A DNA stretch of 64,000 nt, from the NCBI GenBank assembly GCA_035532735.1, contig DATKQM010000046.1:1-64000 (forward strand), given 5' to 3'. Position 1 is the first letter of the stretch. Each line of letters opens with the position of its first letter. The notes under the pieces were generated by a model. It searched no databases and was not told the DNA's origin. It saw nothing but the letters and a program-made list of their open reading frames with translations. A program made the position numbers and the translations under genes. Positions 24,622 through 34,319 of this stretch are shown piece after piece. The DNA comes from Chersky-840 sp035532735. Its GTDB lineage: Bacteria > Actinomycetota > Acidimicrobiia > Acidimicrobiales > UBA8190.

Positions 24622-27600
24622 ATGATCTCCGTCCGATTGCTCGGTCCGGTTGAGGTCGACGCCAACGGTGACGCCGTCGCGCTTTCACGCACCCTCGAGA
24701 GGGCCTTGTTGGCCCGATTGGCGCTGCTTCCCGGGCAGCCCGTGTCAAGCGAACGGCTGATCGACGACCTCTGGGGCAACCACGCCCCGCGCGACGGGGC
24801 GGCCAGTCTGCAGGGGCTCGTCTATCGGCTGCGCCGGACCCTCGGCAGCGAACGGTGTTACATCTTGCGGGCCGACAACGGGTATGCCCTCGACCCAGAT
24901 GTGGATGTCGACGCCACCACGTTCGACCAGCTCGTGGCTCGGGCGCGTGCCACACGGGGCTCCGGGCACCCCGAGGAGGCCCCGGCGCTGCTCCGAGAGG
25001 CCCTCGACCTGTGGAGGGGTCCCCCCTTGGCAGGGCTCGAATCACTTCCGTTCGCGAGTACCCAGGCCACTCGACTCAATGCGGCACGGTTGGCCGCGCT
25101 CGGCGACCGGGTGCACGCCGACCTCGCGGCCGGACGCCACCGTGAGGTCATCGCCGAGCTCGAGAGCCTCGTGGCCGAGCATCCCTACCAGGAGCGGTTC
25201 TGGTCACAACTGATGCTGGCGCTGTATCGGGCCGGCTCACAGGCAGACGCGTTGCGGTGTTACTCACGCCTGCGGAACCTGCTCAACGAGGAGATGGGCA
25301 TCGCTCCAGGGCCGACCGTGTCGGAGCTCGAAAAGGCCATTCTCAAACAAGACCCCACGCTGGCGTGGGTGCCCGCGTCCCTTGCGCTAGCCGGTGGCAT
25401 CGGGTCTCTCCCCCACCACCCGACACCGAGAACGGTCGAGGATGGGGTCACCGTCGACACCGGCGGCACCCACGAGCGCTCCGACCTCTCGTGGGTGCCT
25501 CTGGTGAGCGCAGCCGCCTTCGTGGGCAGGCGGGCCGAGCTCGATGTGGCCCGCGCCGCGCGCCGAAAGGCAGTGGCGGGCGAACAGCATTTGATCTTGA
25601 TCACCGGCGAGCCCGGCATCGGCAAGACGAGACTGACGGCGGAGATCGCTCGCGAATGTGACAGCGCGGGCGACCTCGTGCTGCAAGGCCGGTGGGACGA
25701 AGAGCCGCTGTGTCCGTACCAGGCGTTTCGAGAAGCACTGGGTCGGTACGCACTTCGAACCCCCGAGGAGCTCGTCCAGTCCGATGCGGGCAGCCTGATT
25801 CCCGTCCTGGCCCGGATCGTCCCCGAGGTGTTGGAGAACCGCGCAGGGGGACCCCCGGCGCGCGCCGAGGTCGATGGGGATCGCTACCAGGTGTTCGATG
25901 CCGTCAATCGGTGGGTCCGGGCCATCGCCGGTCGACGCCGACTGGTGCTCGTGCTCGACGACATGCACTGGGCAGACCGCCCGTCGCTGTTGCTGCTCGA
26001 ATACCTCTTGCGATCATCGACCCAGGCGTCGGTGTTGATCGTTGCGACATATCGTCAAACCGACGCCAATGTCTCGGGGTGGTTCTCCGAGTCGCTCGCC
26101 GGCATCCGCCGTACGACGTCAGTCGAGTGCATCGCCCTCCGGGGCCTCTCGGCGGCGGAGACCCAAGAGCTCTTAGAATCAGCCATCGGGCGCACGCTGA
26201 GTGATCACGAGGCCACGGGAGCAGCGAACCTCCAGCGTCATACCGGCGGCAACCCCTTCTTCCTCCAAGAGGTGGTCCGCGACCTACGAGAGGCGGGGCG
26301 ATCCCTCGAGGCGTGGTCGGTGGCCAACGCCGAGGAGCTCATGCTTCCCGAACGAATGCGCGACGTGGTGCGTTGGCGTCTGCGCCAACTCTCGGCGGTA
26401 TGCATGCGAGTGCTGTCAGCTGCCTCGGCACTGGGGGACGAGTTCGATATCGGAACCGTCTGCGACGCGATCGACTGCGACGAGGAGACGCTTCTGCTGG
26501 CGCTCGACGAGGCGCGACTGGCCGGGGTCATCACCGAGAGCCGGCGCGAGTTCGATACGCATTGCTTCACCCATGCCGTGGTACGCCAAGCCCTGTACCA
26601 CGAGCTCGGCCTCAGTCGCCGCACGCGCCTCCACCGGGAACTGGGGAAGTCTCTCGAGATCCACTTCGGGCCAGACGCGCGCCGCCACGCCAGCGAATTG
26701 GCGCATCACTACTACCTCGGGGCGAGTGCAGGTGGGGTCAACGACGCGCTGCGCTATCTCCGTCTGGCGGCTGATGATGCCCTCCAACAAGTGGCCTACG
26801 AAGCGGCCGCCGACCACCTCGGTCGCGCCCTCGAGCTCGTCACCGAGTACCGCGCCAGCGACATCGTCGAGCGCTGTCAGCTCCTTTTGGCCATCGGGAA
26901 AGCGTGTGTGAAGGCGGGGCGAAACAGCGAGGCCGACACCCGGTTCCTCGACGCCTTCGAGGGAGCCCGTGGATGCGGCCGCGCCGACCTCCTCGCCGAG
27001 GCAGCCCTGGGATACGGCGGTGTCCTGCCGGCGGGGTCCGAGCCCAACGAAAAGGCGCGGGCAATCCTCGAGTCGGCGCTCGCCGGTCTGCCCACCCAGG
27101 ACGGGAGCCCACGCGCCCTCGTCCTGGGCCGCCTGGCCCAGTGGGGCCACTTCGACCGGCCCCGGGCCGAACGGCAACGGCTCCTCGATGACGCCGTGGA
27201 CATGGCGCGTCGGCTCGGTGATCCCGAAACACTGGCGGCGGTCCTCCGCTACCAATACTGGGCCATGGACGGCCCCGACGAGATCGACCAACAGATCTCG
27301 GTGGCCATCGAGATCGCGGGCCTGGGCGAGAAGATCGGAGATAACGAGGTCCGCCTCCACGGGCTCAAGTGCGAGCTCCACGCCCGGTTCGAGTTGGGCG
27401 ACTACGAAGCATCTCGGCGGGTAGCGGCTGATCTCTGCAACCTGGCGGCGCAGATCCAGCAACCCGAGTACCTGCGCCTGGGCTATATGTGGGACAGCCT
27501 CGTGGCAGGAACCGAGGGGCGATATGGCGATGCCGAGCTCAACGCAGCGGAGGCCGCGGCGATCCTCGAGCGGACCGAGCATCCCCAGCTCTACGCGCTC

Positions 27601-28212
27601 TATATCGGCTTGTCGTTGCCATGGCGATGGCTCCAGGGCCGGATGGAGGAACTCAGGCCCCTGCTCGAGCTGGGCAAGACGGGGCGAGCATCGCTAGGCG
27701 AGCAGGCGCTCGTGGCGTGGGTGGCCAGCGAGATCGGTGAGCGAGCCCAGGCCGAGACCGTCCTGGCGGGCCTGGTTCGGGCCGATGTGGTCGGCGGCGA
27801 TCGGAACTTCCACTGGTGGTTCCTCATGGTGGGGCTGACCCAAACGGCGTTGAACCTCGGCGACCGGGCGTGGGCCGCCACGCTCTACGAACTCATCGAG
27901 CCCTATGCCGACCACAACTGCCGTGCCGGACAAGCCACGTTCTTGGGAGCCGCCTCATTGCAATTGGGGGGATTGGCGCTCCTGCTCGGTCGCGAGAACG
28001 TTGCCGTCCTTCACCTCGAAAAGGCTCTGGCCCGCCACACCGACATGGAGGCCTGGCCGCTCGTCGCCATGACCAAACACCTCCTGGCGCAGGCGCTGCG
28101 CAAGTCAAGATTACCTCGCCACCTGGACCGAGCAGACGTCCTCGACGACGAGGCGAGGGTCGTAGCCGCGGCGCTCGGGGCTCCCCGAGCAGTCACGTCC
28201 TCGACGCTCTGA
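24622..28212 (+). CDS. AfsR/SARP-type transcriptional regulator with BTAD, AAA ATPase and TPR-like domains
   Basis: This 1196-residue protein starts at ATG 24622. Residues 1-90 are an OmpR-type winged helix (ISVRLLGPVEVDANGDAVAL, LIDDLWGNHAPRDGAASLQG). Residues 95-245 are a bacterial transcriptional activation domain (FWSQLMLALYRAGSQADALR). An AAA/STAND ATPase follows, with Walker A GEPGIGKT (329-336) and Walker B VLVLDDMHWAD (from 441). The last 550 residues are helical repeats (TPR/LuxR-MalT-like sensor region). Members activate secondary metabolite, lipid or stress genes. Its target here is unknown, and it may control neighbouring hydrolases or itself through the upstream dyads. Confidence 0.9.
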   Translation: MISVRLLGPVEVDANGDAVALSRTLERALLARLALLPGQPVSSERLIDDLWGNHAPRDGAASLQGLVYRLRRTLGSERCYILRADNGYALDPDVDVDATTFDQLVARARATRGSGHPEEAPALLREALDLWRGPPLAGLESLPFASTQATRLNAARLAALGDRVHADLAAGRHREVIAELESLVAEHPYQERFWSQLMLALYRAGSQADALRCYSRLRNLLNEEMGIAPGPTVSELEKAILKQDPTLAWVPASLALAGGIGSLPHHPTPRTVEDGVTVDTGGTHERSDLSWVPLVSAAAFVGRRAELDVARAARRKAVAGEQHLILITGEPGIGKTRLTAEIARECDSAGDLVLQGRWDEEPLCPYQAFREALGRYALRTPEELVQSDAGSLIPVLARIVPEVLENRAGGPPARAEVDGDRYQVFDAVNRWVRAIAGRRRLVLVLDDMHWADRPSLLLLEYLLRSSTQASVLIVATYRQTDANVSGWFSESLAGIRRTTSVECIALRGLSAAETQELLESAIGRTLSDHEATGAANLQRHTGGNPFFLQEVVRDLREAGRSLEAWSVANAEELMLPERMRDVVRWRLRQLSAVCMRVLSAASALGDEFDIGTVCDAIDCDEETLLLALDEARLAGVITESRREFDTHCFTHAVVRQALYHELGLSRRTRLHRELGKSLEIHFGPDARRHASELAHHYYLGASAGGVNDALRYLRLAADDALQQVAYEAAADHLGRALELVTEYRASDIVERCQLLLAIGKACVKAGRNSEADTRFLDAFEGARGCGRADLLAEAALGYGGVLPAGSEPNEKARAILESALAGLPTQDGSPRALVLGRLAQWGHFDRPRAERQRLLDDAVDMARRLGDPETLAAVLRYQYWAMDGPDEIDQQISVAIEIAGLGEKIGDNEVRLHGLKCELHARFELGDYEASRRVAADLCNLAAQIQQPEYLRLGYMWDSLVAGTEGRYGDAELNAAEAAAILERTEHPQLYALYIGLSLPWRWLQGRMEELRPLLELGKTGRASLGEQALVAWVASEIGERAQAETVLAGLVRADVVGGDRNFHWWFLMVGLTQTALNLGDRAWAATLYELIEPYADHNCRAGQATFLGAASLQLGGLALLLGRENVAVLHLEKALARHTDMEAWPLVAMTKHLLAQALRKSRLPRHLDRADVLDDEARVVAAALGAPRAVTSSTL

Positions 28213-28263
28213 CCACGGGCCATTGCTCGCCGACGCCGGAGCCCATTGGGGCCCGGCGAAGGG

Positions 28264-30030
28264 TCATTTCGGGGCCATTCCTTGGTAGCGGTCGAGATGC
28301 TCGATGATGTCGGGGAAGACGTCATGAGCGACGTCGCGCCCGATGAGGGCGTCGAGATGCGCATAGTCGGGCAGGACGCGAAGGGTGTAGTTCTTCGGTC
28401 CGTTGTGGTCCTTGAGCCAGTTGAGGGTCTTCTCGGTCCCTTCGGGATGGAAGATGTAGTTGCGCTCTCCCGCCAAGAAATGGATGGGCACGTCCCGTAA
28501 GAGGTCGGGGCGTTGGAGATAGCGGTCGCGCCCGTGGGCATCGACAGCCCGACCCTTCTGCATCATGAGGCCGAGGTGCTCCAGGCATCGGATGTTGGCG
28601 GCACCGAACATGTCGGGGAGCGCCTTGTGGGTGGGGTCATCAAGCTGCGCGTGACGATGGGTCAAACCGAAGATGGCGTTGATCCACCGACACACCGGAA
28701 GATCGCACGCTTCGCCGGGGGGAAGCGGCACGGCATGGAGGGCCAGATCGAGCACGACGTTGCCGGCGGTGCGTTGGGTGTCGGGGTGGAGCAGCTGCTG
28801 GTTCACCGCCTCGAGAAGGTTGCCGACGTGGAGTTCGGACTCGAGGATCTTGAGCTTCGAGGTCGTCGGGTGAAGAGAGAATTGGGCGCACACCGCCGAA
28901 CGGACCTTGCCCTGAATGCCGTTCTCCCCGTCGAGCAGAGCCATGAGTAACGACACAGACCCCACGCAATGGCCAAAGACCTGGACCGAGCCCGCGCCTG
29001 TGACCCTGAGCACCTCGTCGACCGCACGCGGCCAGTCCAGATAGGCGATGTCGTCAACGGTGAACTGGGTATCTGCGGACGGGAGGTCGATGCCGGCCCG
29101 GTAGTCGAACAGCCAGACGTCATATCCGCCGTCGAGGAGGAGCTCCACAAGATTGGGATGGATTGTGGGCGTGAGCATCGAGGTCGCCGACATGGCGAAG
29201 CCCGACGCCAGCATGACCGGTCCTTTGTCGCCGCCGCGATAGCGGATCAGCCGAGAACACGCATCGGGGACGTCTTCTGAGACATGCCAGCGCCCTGCCG
29301 GGTCGCAGAGAGAGACCACCTCGTCGTCCCCCGAGCGCCTCCGGGGCCGGGGGCGCAGAGCCGTTGACGGAGGCGAGACGGGGAAACGGCCCAACTCGTT
29401 GAGGGCGCCTCCGTAAAAGGGCCAGATCGATCGAGCGAACTTGGCGACGAACCGGACCAGATAGCGCTCACGCGTGGCGCGGTTGACGTTCAACACCTCA
29501 GCGTGGGCCAGGAGATGATGCACGTCGGTGAGACCGATGTGCATCACACCCAGGGCCCGCACGGCGCGCTCGTCGGAGGCATCACCCTCGTAGATGGTCA
29601 CGTAGAGCGTGGTCGTGTGCTTCCAGGCCGCCAAGATGGAGCCGACGTTGATGACCTTGTGGCCTTCGAGGAAGAAGGCCTGAGAGGGATCGGTGCGCGA
29701 CCGGAGCTTCATCCGGTAGCGCATCCAGTCGGTTTCAACCTCTTCGGGATGACGCTCGAGAAGGATGAACGACCCTTCGACGACGTCGAGCGGGCTCGGA
29801 CACAACATCGGAGCGAGAACCGTGCCGGTGAGCACTGCGGGGGAGCTGGCATCTTCCAACAAAGCTGGGAGGTCGGTGTGGGTGATCGTCGTCTCGAACT
29901 GGATCGAGGTGCCCTGGGCACGGCCCGCTTCGTAGGCGGCCCCGAAATCTCCACCCATGCGGTCCGCGGCCGAGAGGTAGCCGGCCATCCGCTCGTTGAA
30001 CCGAAGCGTGGGGGTGCTCACCGGTGTCAC
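28264..30030 (-). CDS. Alpha/beta hydrolase with Cys nucleophile, partner of GMC/cholesterol-oxidase-like protein
   Basis: GTG 30030 overlaps the stop of the GMC remnant (GTGA). The 588-residue protein begins with a region of about 230 residues (MAGYLSAADRMGGDFGAAYE, MKLRSRTDPSQAFFLEGHKV) found between the oxidase and hydrolase parts of large GMC fusion proteins. Residues 265-588 are an alpha/beta hydrolase with GYDVWLFDYRAG, a nucleophile elbow GHCVG (Cys355) as in polyhydroxyalkanoate synthases, an FLAGERNYIFHPEGTEKT strand and LPDYAHLDALIG (His). The frame is intact although the oxidase part is broken. It is likely to act on sterol/acyl substrates; the true substrate is unknown. Confidence 0.8.
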   Translation of the reverse strand: MTPVSTPTLRFNERMAGYLSAADRMGGDFGAAYEAGRAQGTSIQFETTITHTDLPALLEDASSPAVLTGTVLAPMLCPSPLDVVEGSFILLERHPEEVETDWMRYRMKLRSRTDPSQAFFLEGHKVINVGSILAAWKHTTTLYVTIYEGDASDERAVRALGVMHIGLTDVHHLLAHAEVLNVNRATRERYLVRFVAKFARSIWPFYGGALNELGRFPVSPPSTALRPRPRRRSGDDEVVSLCDPAGRWHVSEDVPDACSRLIRYRGGDKGPVMLASGFAMSATSMLTPTIHPNLVELLLDGGYDVWLFDYRAGIDLPSADTQFTVDDIAYLDWPRAVDEVLRVTGAGSVQVFGHCVGSVSLLMALLDGENGIQGKVRSAVCAQFSLHPTTSKLKILESELHVGNLLEAVNQQLLHPDTQRTAGNVVLDLALHAVPLPPGEACDLPVCRWINAIFGLTHRHAQLDDPTHKALPDMFGAANIRCLEHLGLMMQKGRAVDAHGRDRYLQRPDLLRDVPIHFLAGERNYIFHPEGTEKTLNWLKDHNGPKNYTLRVLPDYAHLDALIGRDVAHDVFPDIIEHLDRYQGMAPK

Positions 30031-30381
30031 CGTTCTTTCATGTCGTCGATCATCTTTTCCGCGAAGCGATTCGCCAGCGCAGCGATCGTGAGGCTGGGAT
30101 TGGGACCGACGGGCCCGGCATCACCGACCCGTCTGCGACGTGGAGACGGGAGTGGCCGTGGACGCGCCCCCACTCGTCGACGACGCCGTGGTCGGGTGAA
30201 GAGCTCATGGCGCAACCCCCCAGAGGATGGACCGTCACGCGGCGTCCCCGGGAACGAATCGGGGGGGGTACGCGGCGCCGCGTTCGAGCACGAGCACGTC
30301 CATCCCGACCTCCGCGAGCCGAAACGAGGTCACGGCGCCGCCGAAGCCGGAACCGACGATGACAACATCAAATGCCTCCAC
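30027..30381 (-). pseudogene. GMC oxidoreductase (cholesterol-oxidase-like) with a large internal deletion
   Basis: GTG 30381, after a GGGAG site, begins VEAFDVVIVGSGFGGAVTSF, then RLAEVGMDVLVLERG, the FAD-binding Rossmann start of GMC/cholesterol oxidases. After about 47 residues the frame ends (PGDAA-stop). One frame over, the sequence jumps straight to the C-terminal signature TVHPLGGCAM...GVVDEWGRVHGHSRLHVAD. A further single-base loss in the G/C run after MPG shifts PVGPNPSLTIAALANRFAEK into a third frame. Some 400-450 internal residues are absent. The remnant still overlaps the intact hydrolase start, showing the original operon or fusion layout. Confidence 0.8.
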
Positions 30382-30539
30382 GGAACTCCCTCAAGCAGAC
30401 CTCGCACCGAGTCCGCCCCGCAGGACTGAAGTGTGGGTGCGGCACTGCTACCTCGCTCACAGGCCACTCACGCGCCTCTCGCACCCCACCTAGCCTGGGA
30501 GGCGATACCCCGTGGAGCTGGGGAGCCTCGGACCCGAAG

Positions 30540-31376
30540 ATGGCCGTGACCCGATTGGAGCTGCTCGACGCCGGTCGGCTCGAGGACGTCGTCGACCTGT
30601 GCCGCCGGTGTCTCCCCGAAGCTCCCTCCGTCGGCGAGCTCTCGGCCAGCCTCTACAGCGCGCAACAGACGGTCACGGTTCGAGGCGCTTCGGGTGTGGG
30701 GATCGTCGCCTCGGTGTGCGAGGGCACTCAGGGCTACATCCGGTTGCTCGGCGTCGACCCCGCGGAGCGACGCCGGGGTCACGGGACCACGCTGTTGCGC
30801 TCCGCCGAGGACGACCTCATGGGACAGGGGGCGACCAGTGTCCAGGTGGGAGCGGACCCTCCGTTCTACCTCTACCCCGGCGTCGAGACGACCCAGACGG
30901 CGATGCTGTGCTTTCTCGAGCGCCACCGCTACGAGCGCGGCGAGTCCAACTTCAACATGGGGGTGGACCTCGACGAGATTCCCGAGGATCCCGGCGGCCA
31001 CCACCTGGCCAAGCCCGAGGAATACCACGAGGTGGGAACGTGGATGCGCCGGCACTGGCCGAACTGGGAAGCCGAGGCACTGCGCGCCCTGGAACGGTCA
31101 GCTCTCGTCATCAGCCGCGACGACGGCGGGATGGCGGGGTTCTGCGCCTTCGACGTCAATCGCTCCGGGGTCCTCGGGCCCACCGCGGTTCGTGGTGACC
31201 TGTGGGGTCACGGAAAGGGCCGGCCGCTGATCATCGGCGCCTTGCACCACATGCGCGCCCGTGGACACCGACGCGCCGAGGTGGGGTGGGTGGGGCCGGT
31301 CCGTCCCTACGCACGCATCGGTGCGGAGGTGAGGCGAGTGTTCTTCGTCTTCCGGCGCACCTTGGGACGGGCCTGA
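30540..31376 (+). CDS. Tandem GNAT acetyltransferase-domain protein
   Basis: From ATG 30540 the protein has 278 residues. The first GNAT unit carries acetyl-CoA motif A, IRLLGVDPAERRRGHGTTLL, with AEDDLMGQGATSVQVGADPP. The second half (AGFCAFDVNRSGVLGPTAVR, GKGRPLIIGALHHMRARGHR) looks like a second GNAT fold, giving the pattern of mycothiol-synthase-like or Eis-like double domains. The substrate is unknown. It is divergent from the GMC remnant and precedes the amine oxidase on the same strand. Confidence 0.75.
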   Translation: MAVTRLELLDAGRLEDVVDLCRRCLPEAPSVGELSASLYSAQQTVTVRGASGVGIVASVCEGTQGYIRLLGVDPAERRRGHGTTLLRSAEDDLMGQGATSVQVGADPPFYLYPGVETTQTAMLCFLERHRYERGESNFNMGVDLDEIPEDPGGHHLAKPEEYHEVGTWMRRHWPNWEAEALRALERSALVISRDDGGMAGFCAFDVNRSGVLGPTAVRGDLWGHGKGRPLIIGALHHMRARGHRRAEVGWVGPVRPYARIGAEVRRVFFVFRRTLGRA

Positions 31377-31472
31377 CCATTTGCCGCTCCAGGGGGACTC
31401 CACCTACCGTGACCACGGCAAACGCATTCGGCATCGACCGAGACACCGGAATCGAACGGACAGAGGGAGCTC

Positions 31473-33389
31473 GTGGCGCAGGTCGTGTCCTCGACGGAGG
31501 TCCAGCATCCGCTCGCCGCCTTGACGGCCGCCGAGATCGCCACAGCCGTGGCGCTCGTGAAGGGCCACCCCACGTTCACCGAGGAGACCCGGTTCGCCTA
31601 CATCGGTTTGGCGGAGCCGAGCAAGGCGCAGGTGCGGGCATGGTCACCCGGACAACCTGTCGTTCGGCGAGTGCGACTCATGCTCGTGGCGGGGCCCCAA
31701 GCCGACGTCGTCGAAGTGGTGGCCTCACTCCCAACCGGCGAACTCTCGGTCACTCCTGTTGTCGGAGTCAGACCAGGCCTTCTCTTCGAGGAGTCCTTCG
31801 CCGCCATCGTGGCGGTCCACGAGAACGCCCAGTGGCAAGAGGCCATGCGCAGGCGCGGCATCGAGGACCTCGACACCGTGCAGATCGACCCATGGCCGGC
31901 TGGCTCCTTCGGCTTCTCGCACGAAGAGGGTCGGCGGATCTGTCGTTGCCTGTTCTACGTGCGCCACACGCCCGAGGACAACGGATATGCACACCCGATC
32001 GAAGGGGTCGTCGCCTTCGTCGACATGGCTCGGGGCGAGGTCCTCGAGGTCATCGACACCGGAGTCGTCCCGGTGCCGACCGAATGCGGCAACTACTACC
32101 CGGAGACCATTTCGCTGCGTGACGATCTGAAGCCCATCGAGATCACCCAACCCGAGGGCCCGAGCTTCTCGGTGGACGGCAACCTGGTCCACTGGCAGAA
32201 GTGGTCCCTTCGGGTGTCGATGGACTCGGTCGAGGGGCTCATCCTCCACGACGTCGGCTACGAAGACCAAGGACGCGTCCGACCCATCCTGTTTCGCGCC
32301 TCGGTCACCGAGATGGTCGTTCCCTACGGGGACCCCGGACCCATGCACGGCTGGAAGAACGCCTTCGACGCCGGAGAGTGGGGACTGGGGCGGATGGCCA
32401 ACTCCCTCACCCTGGGATGTGACTGTCTCGGCGTCATCCACTACTTCCACGCCGTCTTCAGCTCTGAGCGCGGGCACCCTTACGTGGTCCAGAACGCCAT
32501 CTGCATGCACGAGGAGGACTACGGGATCCTCTGGAAACACAGCGACCCTCGGTCGGGCCGAAACGAGGTCCGCAGGTCGCGTCGACTCGTAGTGAGCTCG
32601 ATCGCCACGGTGGGAAATTACGACTACGGCTTCTTCTGGTACTTCTACCTCGACGGGACGATCCAATTCGAGGTGAAGCTCACCGGTATCTTGTCGACTA
32701 TGGCGGTCGCACCCGGAGAGGATCCGCTGTTCGCATCGATGGTGGCTCCACAACTGGCCGCGCCATTCCACCAACACCTGTTCAACGTCCGACTCGACGC
32801 CGATGTCGACGGGACCACCAATTCTATCTACGAGGTGGAAACCCACCCCGTGCCGCCCGGCCCCGACAATCCGTGGTCCAACGCCTTCGCGCCCGTGACA
32901 ACCTTGCTCGAGACCGAGTCCGCGGCACAGCGCGTGGTGGACCCCGCCACCAGCCGGTATTGGAAGATCGTGAACCCCCATGCGGAGAACCGGCTGGGCA
33001 TTCCCGTCTCCTACAAGCTCGTCCCCGGATCTACCCCCACCCTCCTCGCCAACCCGGACTCGAGCGTGGCCAAACGGGCCGGCTTCGCCACGCGCAATCT
33101 CTGGGTTACTCCCTACGCCGCCGACGAGCGACGCGCCGCCGGTGACTATCCCAACCAACACGTCGGCGGGGACGGTCTGCCTCGATGGACGACCGCCAAC
33201 CGGTCGATTGTCGAACGAGACATCGTCCTCTGGTACACCTTCGGCCTCACCCATGTCCCGCGGCCCGAAGACTGGCCGGTGATGCCAGTCGAGTACGCCG
33301 GATTCATGCTCGTTCCCCACGGGTTCTTCGATCGGAATCCGGCGCTCGATGTGCCACCACTTCCCGGAGCCCCCTGTCACACCGAGTAG
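31473..33389 (+). CDS. Copper-containing primary amine oxidase
   Basis: This 638-residue protein starts at GTG 31473. It shows the whole catalytic set of copper amine oxidases: Tyr383 in VGNYDYG, precursor of topaquinone; Asp299 (AFDAGEWGLG) as catalytic base; copper ligands His433 and His435 (HQH) and His594 (GLTHVPRPEDWP), spaced like the Arthrobacter enzyme. No signal peptide is visible, so it is probably cytosolic like other actinobacterial tyramine/phenylethylamine oxidases. It converts primary amines to aldehydes with release of ammonia and H2O2. No matching aldehyde dehydrogenase lies nearby. Confidence 0.93.
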   Translation: MAQVVSSTEVQHPLAALTAAEIATAVALVKGHPTFTEETRFAYIGLAEPSKAQVRAWSPGQPVVRRVRLMLVAGPQADVVEVVASLPTGELSVTPVVGVRPGLLFEESFAAIVAVHENAQWQEAMRRRGIEDLDTVQIDPWPAGSFGFSHEEGRRICRCLFYVRHTPEDNGYAHPIEGVVAFVDMARGEVLEVIDTGVVPVPTECGNYYPETISLRDDLKPIEITQPEGPSFSVDGNLVHWQKWSLRVSMDSVEGLILHDVGYEDQGRVRPILFRASVTEMVVPYGDPGPMHGWKNAFDAGEWGLGRMANSLTLGCDCLGVIHYFHAVFSSERGHPYVVQNAICMHEEDYGILWKHSDPRSGRNEVRRSRRLVVSSIATVGNYDYGFFWYFYLDGTIQFEVKLTGILSTMAVAPGEDPLFASMVAPQLAAPFHQHLFNVRLDADVDGTTNSIYEVETHPVPPGPDNPWSNAFAPVTTLLETESAAQRVVDPATSRYWKIVNPHAENRLGIPVSYKLVPGSTPTLLANPDSSVAKRAGFATRNLWVTPYAADERRAAGDYPNQHVGGDGLPRWTTANRSIVERDIVLWYTFGLTHVPRPEDWPVMPVEYAGFMLVPHGFFDRNPALDVPPLPGAPCHTE

Positions 33390-33410
33390 GCCGGGTACGA
33401 CGAGAGGCGC

Positions 33411-34319
33411 TTAAGCCACAGCCCCGTCGACCGAGACCGCCACGGCATCGGGCGCGCCGGGCGCGCCACGTCGCTGCGCCTCGATGCGGCTGTCGACCCA
33501 CGTCGCCACCCCGGCTACGACTGCCGTCGCCGTCGACCGCAAGGCCCCGACGTCGACGGGAAGCACCCGTACCTGGCCGCTTTGGGGCCAGACCCCGACA
33601 ACCCGACACGGCGCCACCGGCGCGTCGCGACCAAGTGCAGCCACCAGTCCCGGGTAGCCGAGCTCGATGCGCCAATCCGCCTGGCATCGCCCCGTCCCCA
33701 CCACGAGCAGCGCGGGCCGGCGCCCCACGAGCGACCGGACCTCAGCACGGCCCTTGAGCACGATCGGCGTCCCCCCCGGACACGGCCACCAGTCGTCGCG
33801 CCCGCCGATGACCGGGCGCGGGACCTGCGACCAATGCACGGCCGTCAGCAGTTGCGTCGCCCAGGTGACGGCCTCGGCACACACCACGGCTCGAGCCCCT
33901 CCAGACAATCCGGCGTACCACGACGCCCACCACGGTGCCCTGACCCCTGCCGTCGCGGCCGCCACAGACACGTCCTCGACCCCCTCGGCCAGCACGTCGC
34001 CCACTGCGCCGGCGGGGCTGGGCGAATGCCCATGGACACAACGGTTCACGGCTACGACGCCCACCGCGCGTCGAGTTGACCTCGGCGACGGCACGAAGGT
34101 GTCGAACGACATGCACCGCTCGGGGTTCCGGTGTGCGGTGCGGATCTTGTAGCCGTCCATCTGCAGGCGCTCTCCGGCGGGGAGCTCAGCTCCGAGGGCC
34201 TGCAGGTCGCGTACGAGATCGGCACGGAGTACGGACAACTCCGCCGATGCGACTCCTTCGGTGGCGGGCGCCAGGAGGGTGTCGGTGAGCCACGCCACGC
34301 GGGCGGGGACCGTCGTCAC
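33411..34319 (-). CDS. Unknown protein, coupled partner of the PD-(D/E)XK nuclease
   Basis: GTG 34319 overlaps the stop of the nuclease gene (GTGA), so the two are translationally coupled. The 302-residue protein has no membrane segment or signal. Visible features are a helical N-terminus (LSVLRADLVRDLQALGAELP), a Tyr/Arg-rich motif LQMDGYKIRTAHRNPERCMS, an Ala/Val/Trp-rich centre (ARAVVCAEAVTWATQLLTAV), and LVGRRPALLVVGTGRCQADW followed by a Val-rich end. I do not recognise a family. By context it belongs to a DNA- or RNA-processing unit with the nuclease. Confidence 0.75.
   Translation of the reverse strand: MTTVPARVAWLTDTLLAPATEGVASAELSVLRADLVRDLQALGAELPAGERLQMDGYKIRTAHRNPERCMSFDTFVPSPRSTRRAVGVVAVNRCVHGHSPSPAGAVGDVLAEGVEDVSVAAATAGVRAPWWASWYAGLSGGARAVVCAEAVTWATQLLTAVHWSQVPRPVIGGRDDWWPCPGGTPIVLKGRAEVRSLVGRRPALLVVGTGRCQADWRIELGYPGLVAALGRDAPVAPCRVVGVWPQSGQVRVLPVDVGALRSTATAVVAGVATWVDSRIEAQRRGAPGAPDAVAVSVDGAVA

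Noticed and set aside
26416..27582. 388-codon minus-strand frame opposite the SARP regulator
   Set aside because: Antisense of the TPR-like region in high-GC DNA; no recognisable motif or start signal.
31725..33380. 551-codon minus-strand frame opposite the amine oxidase
   Set aside because: It is the antisense shadow of a clearly functional copper amine oxidase and shows no protein family features.
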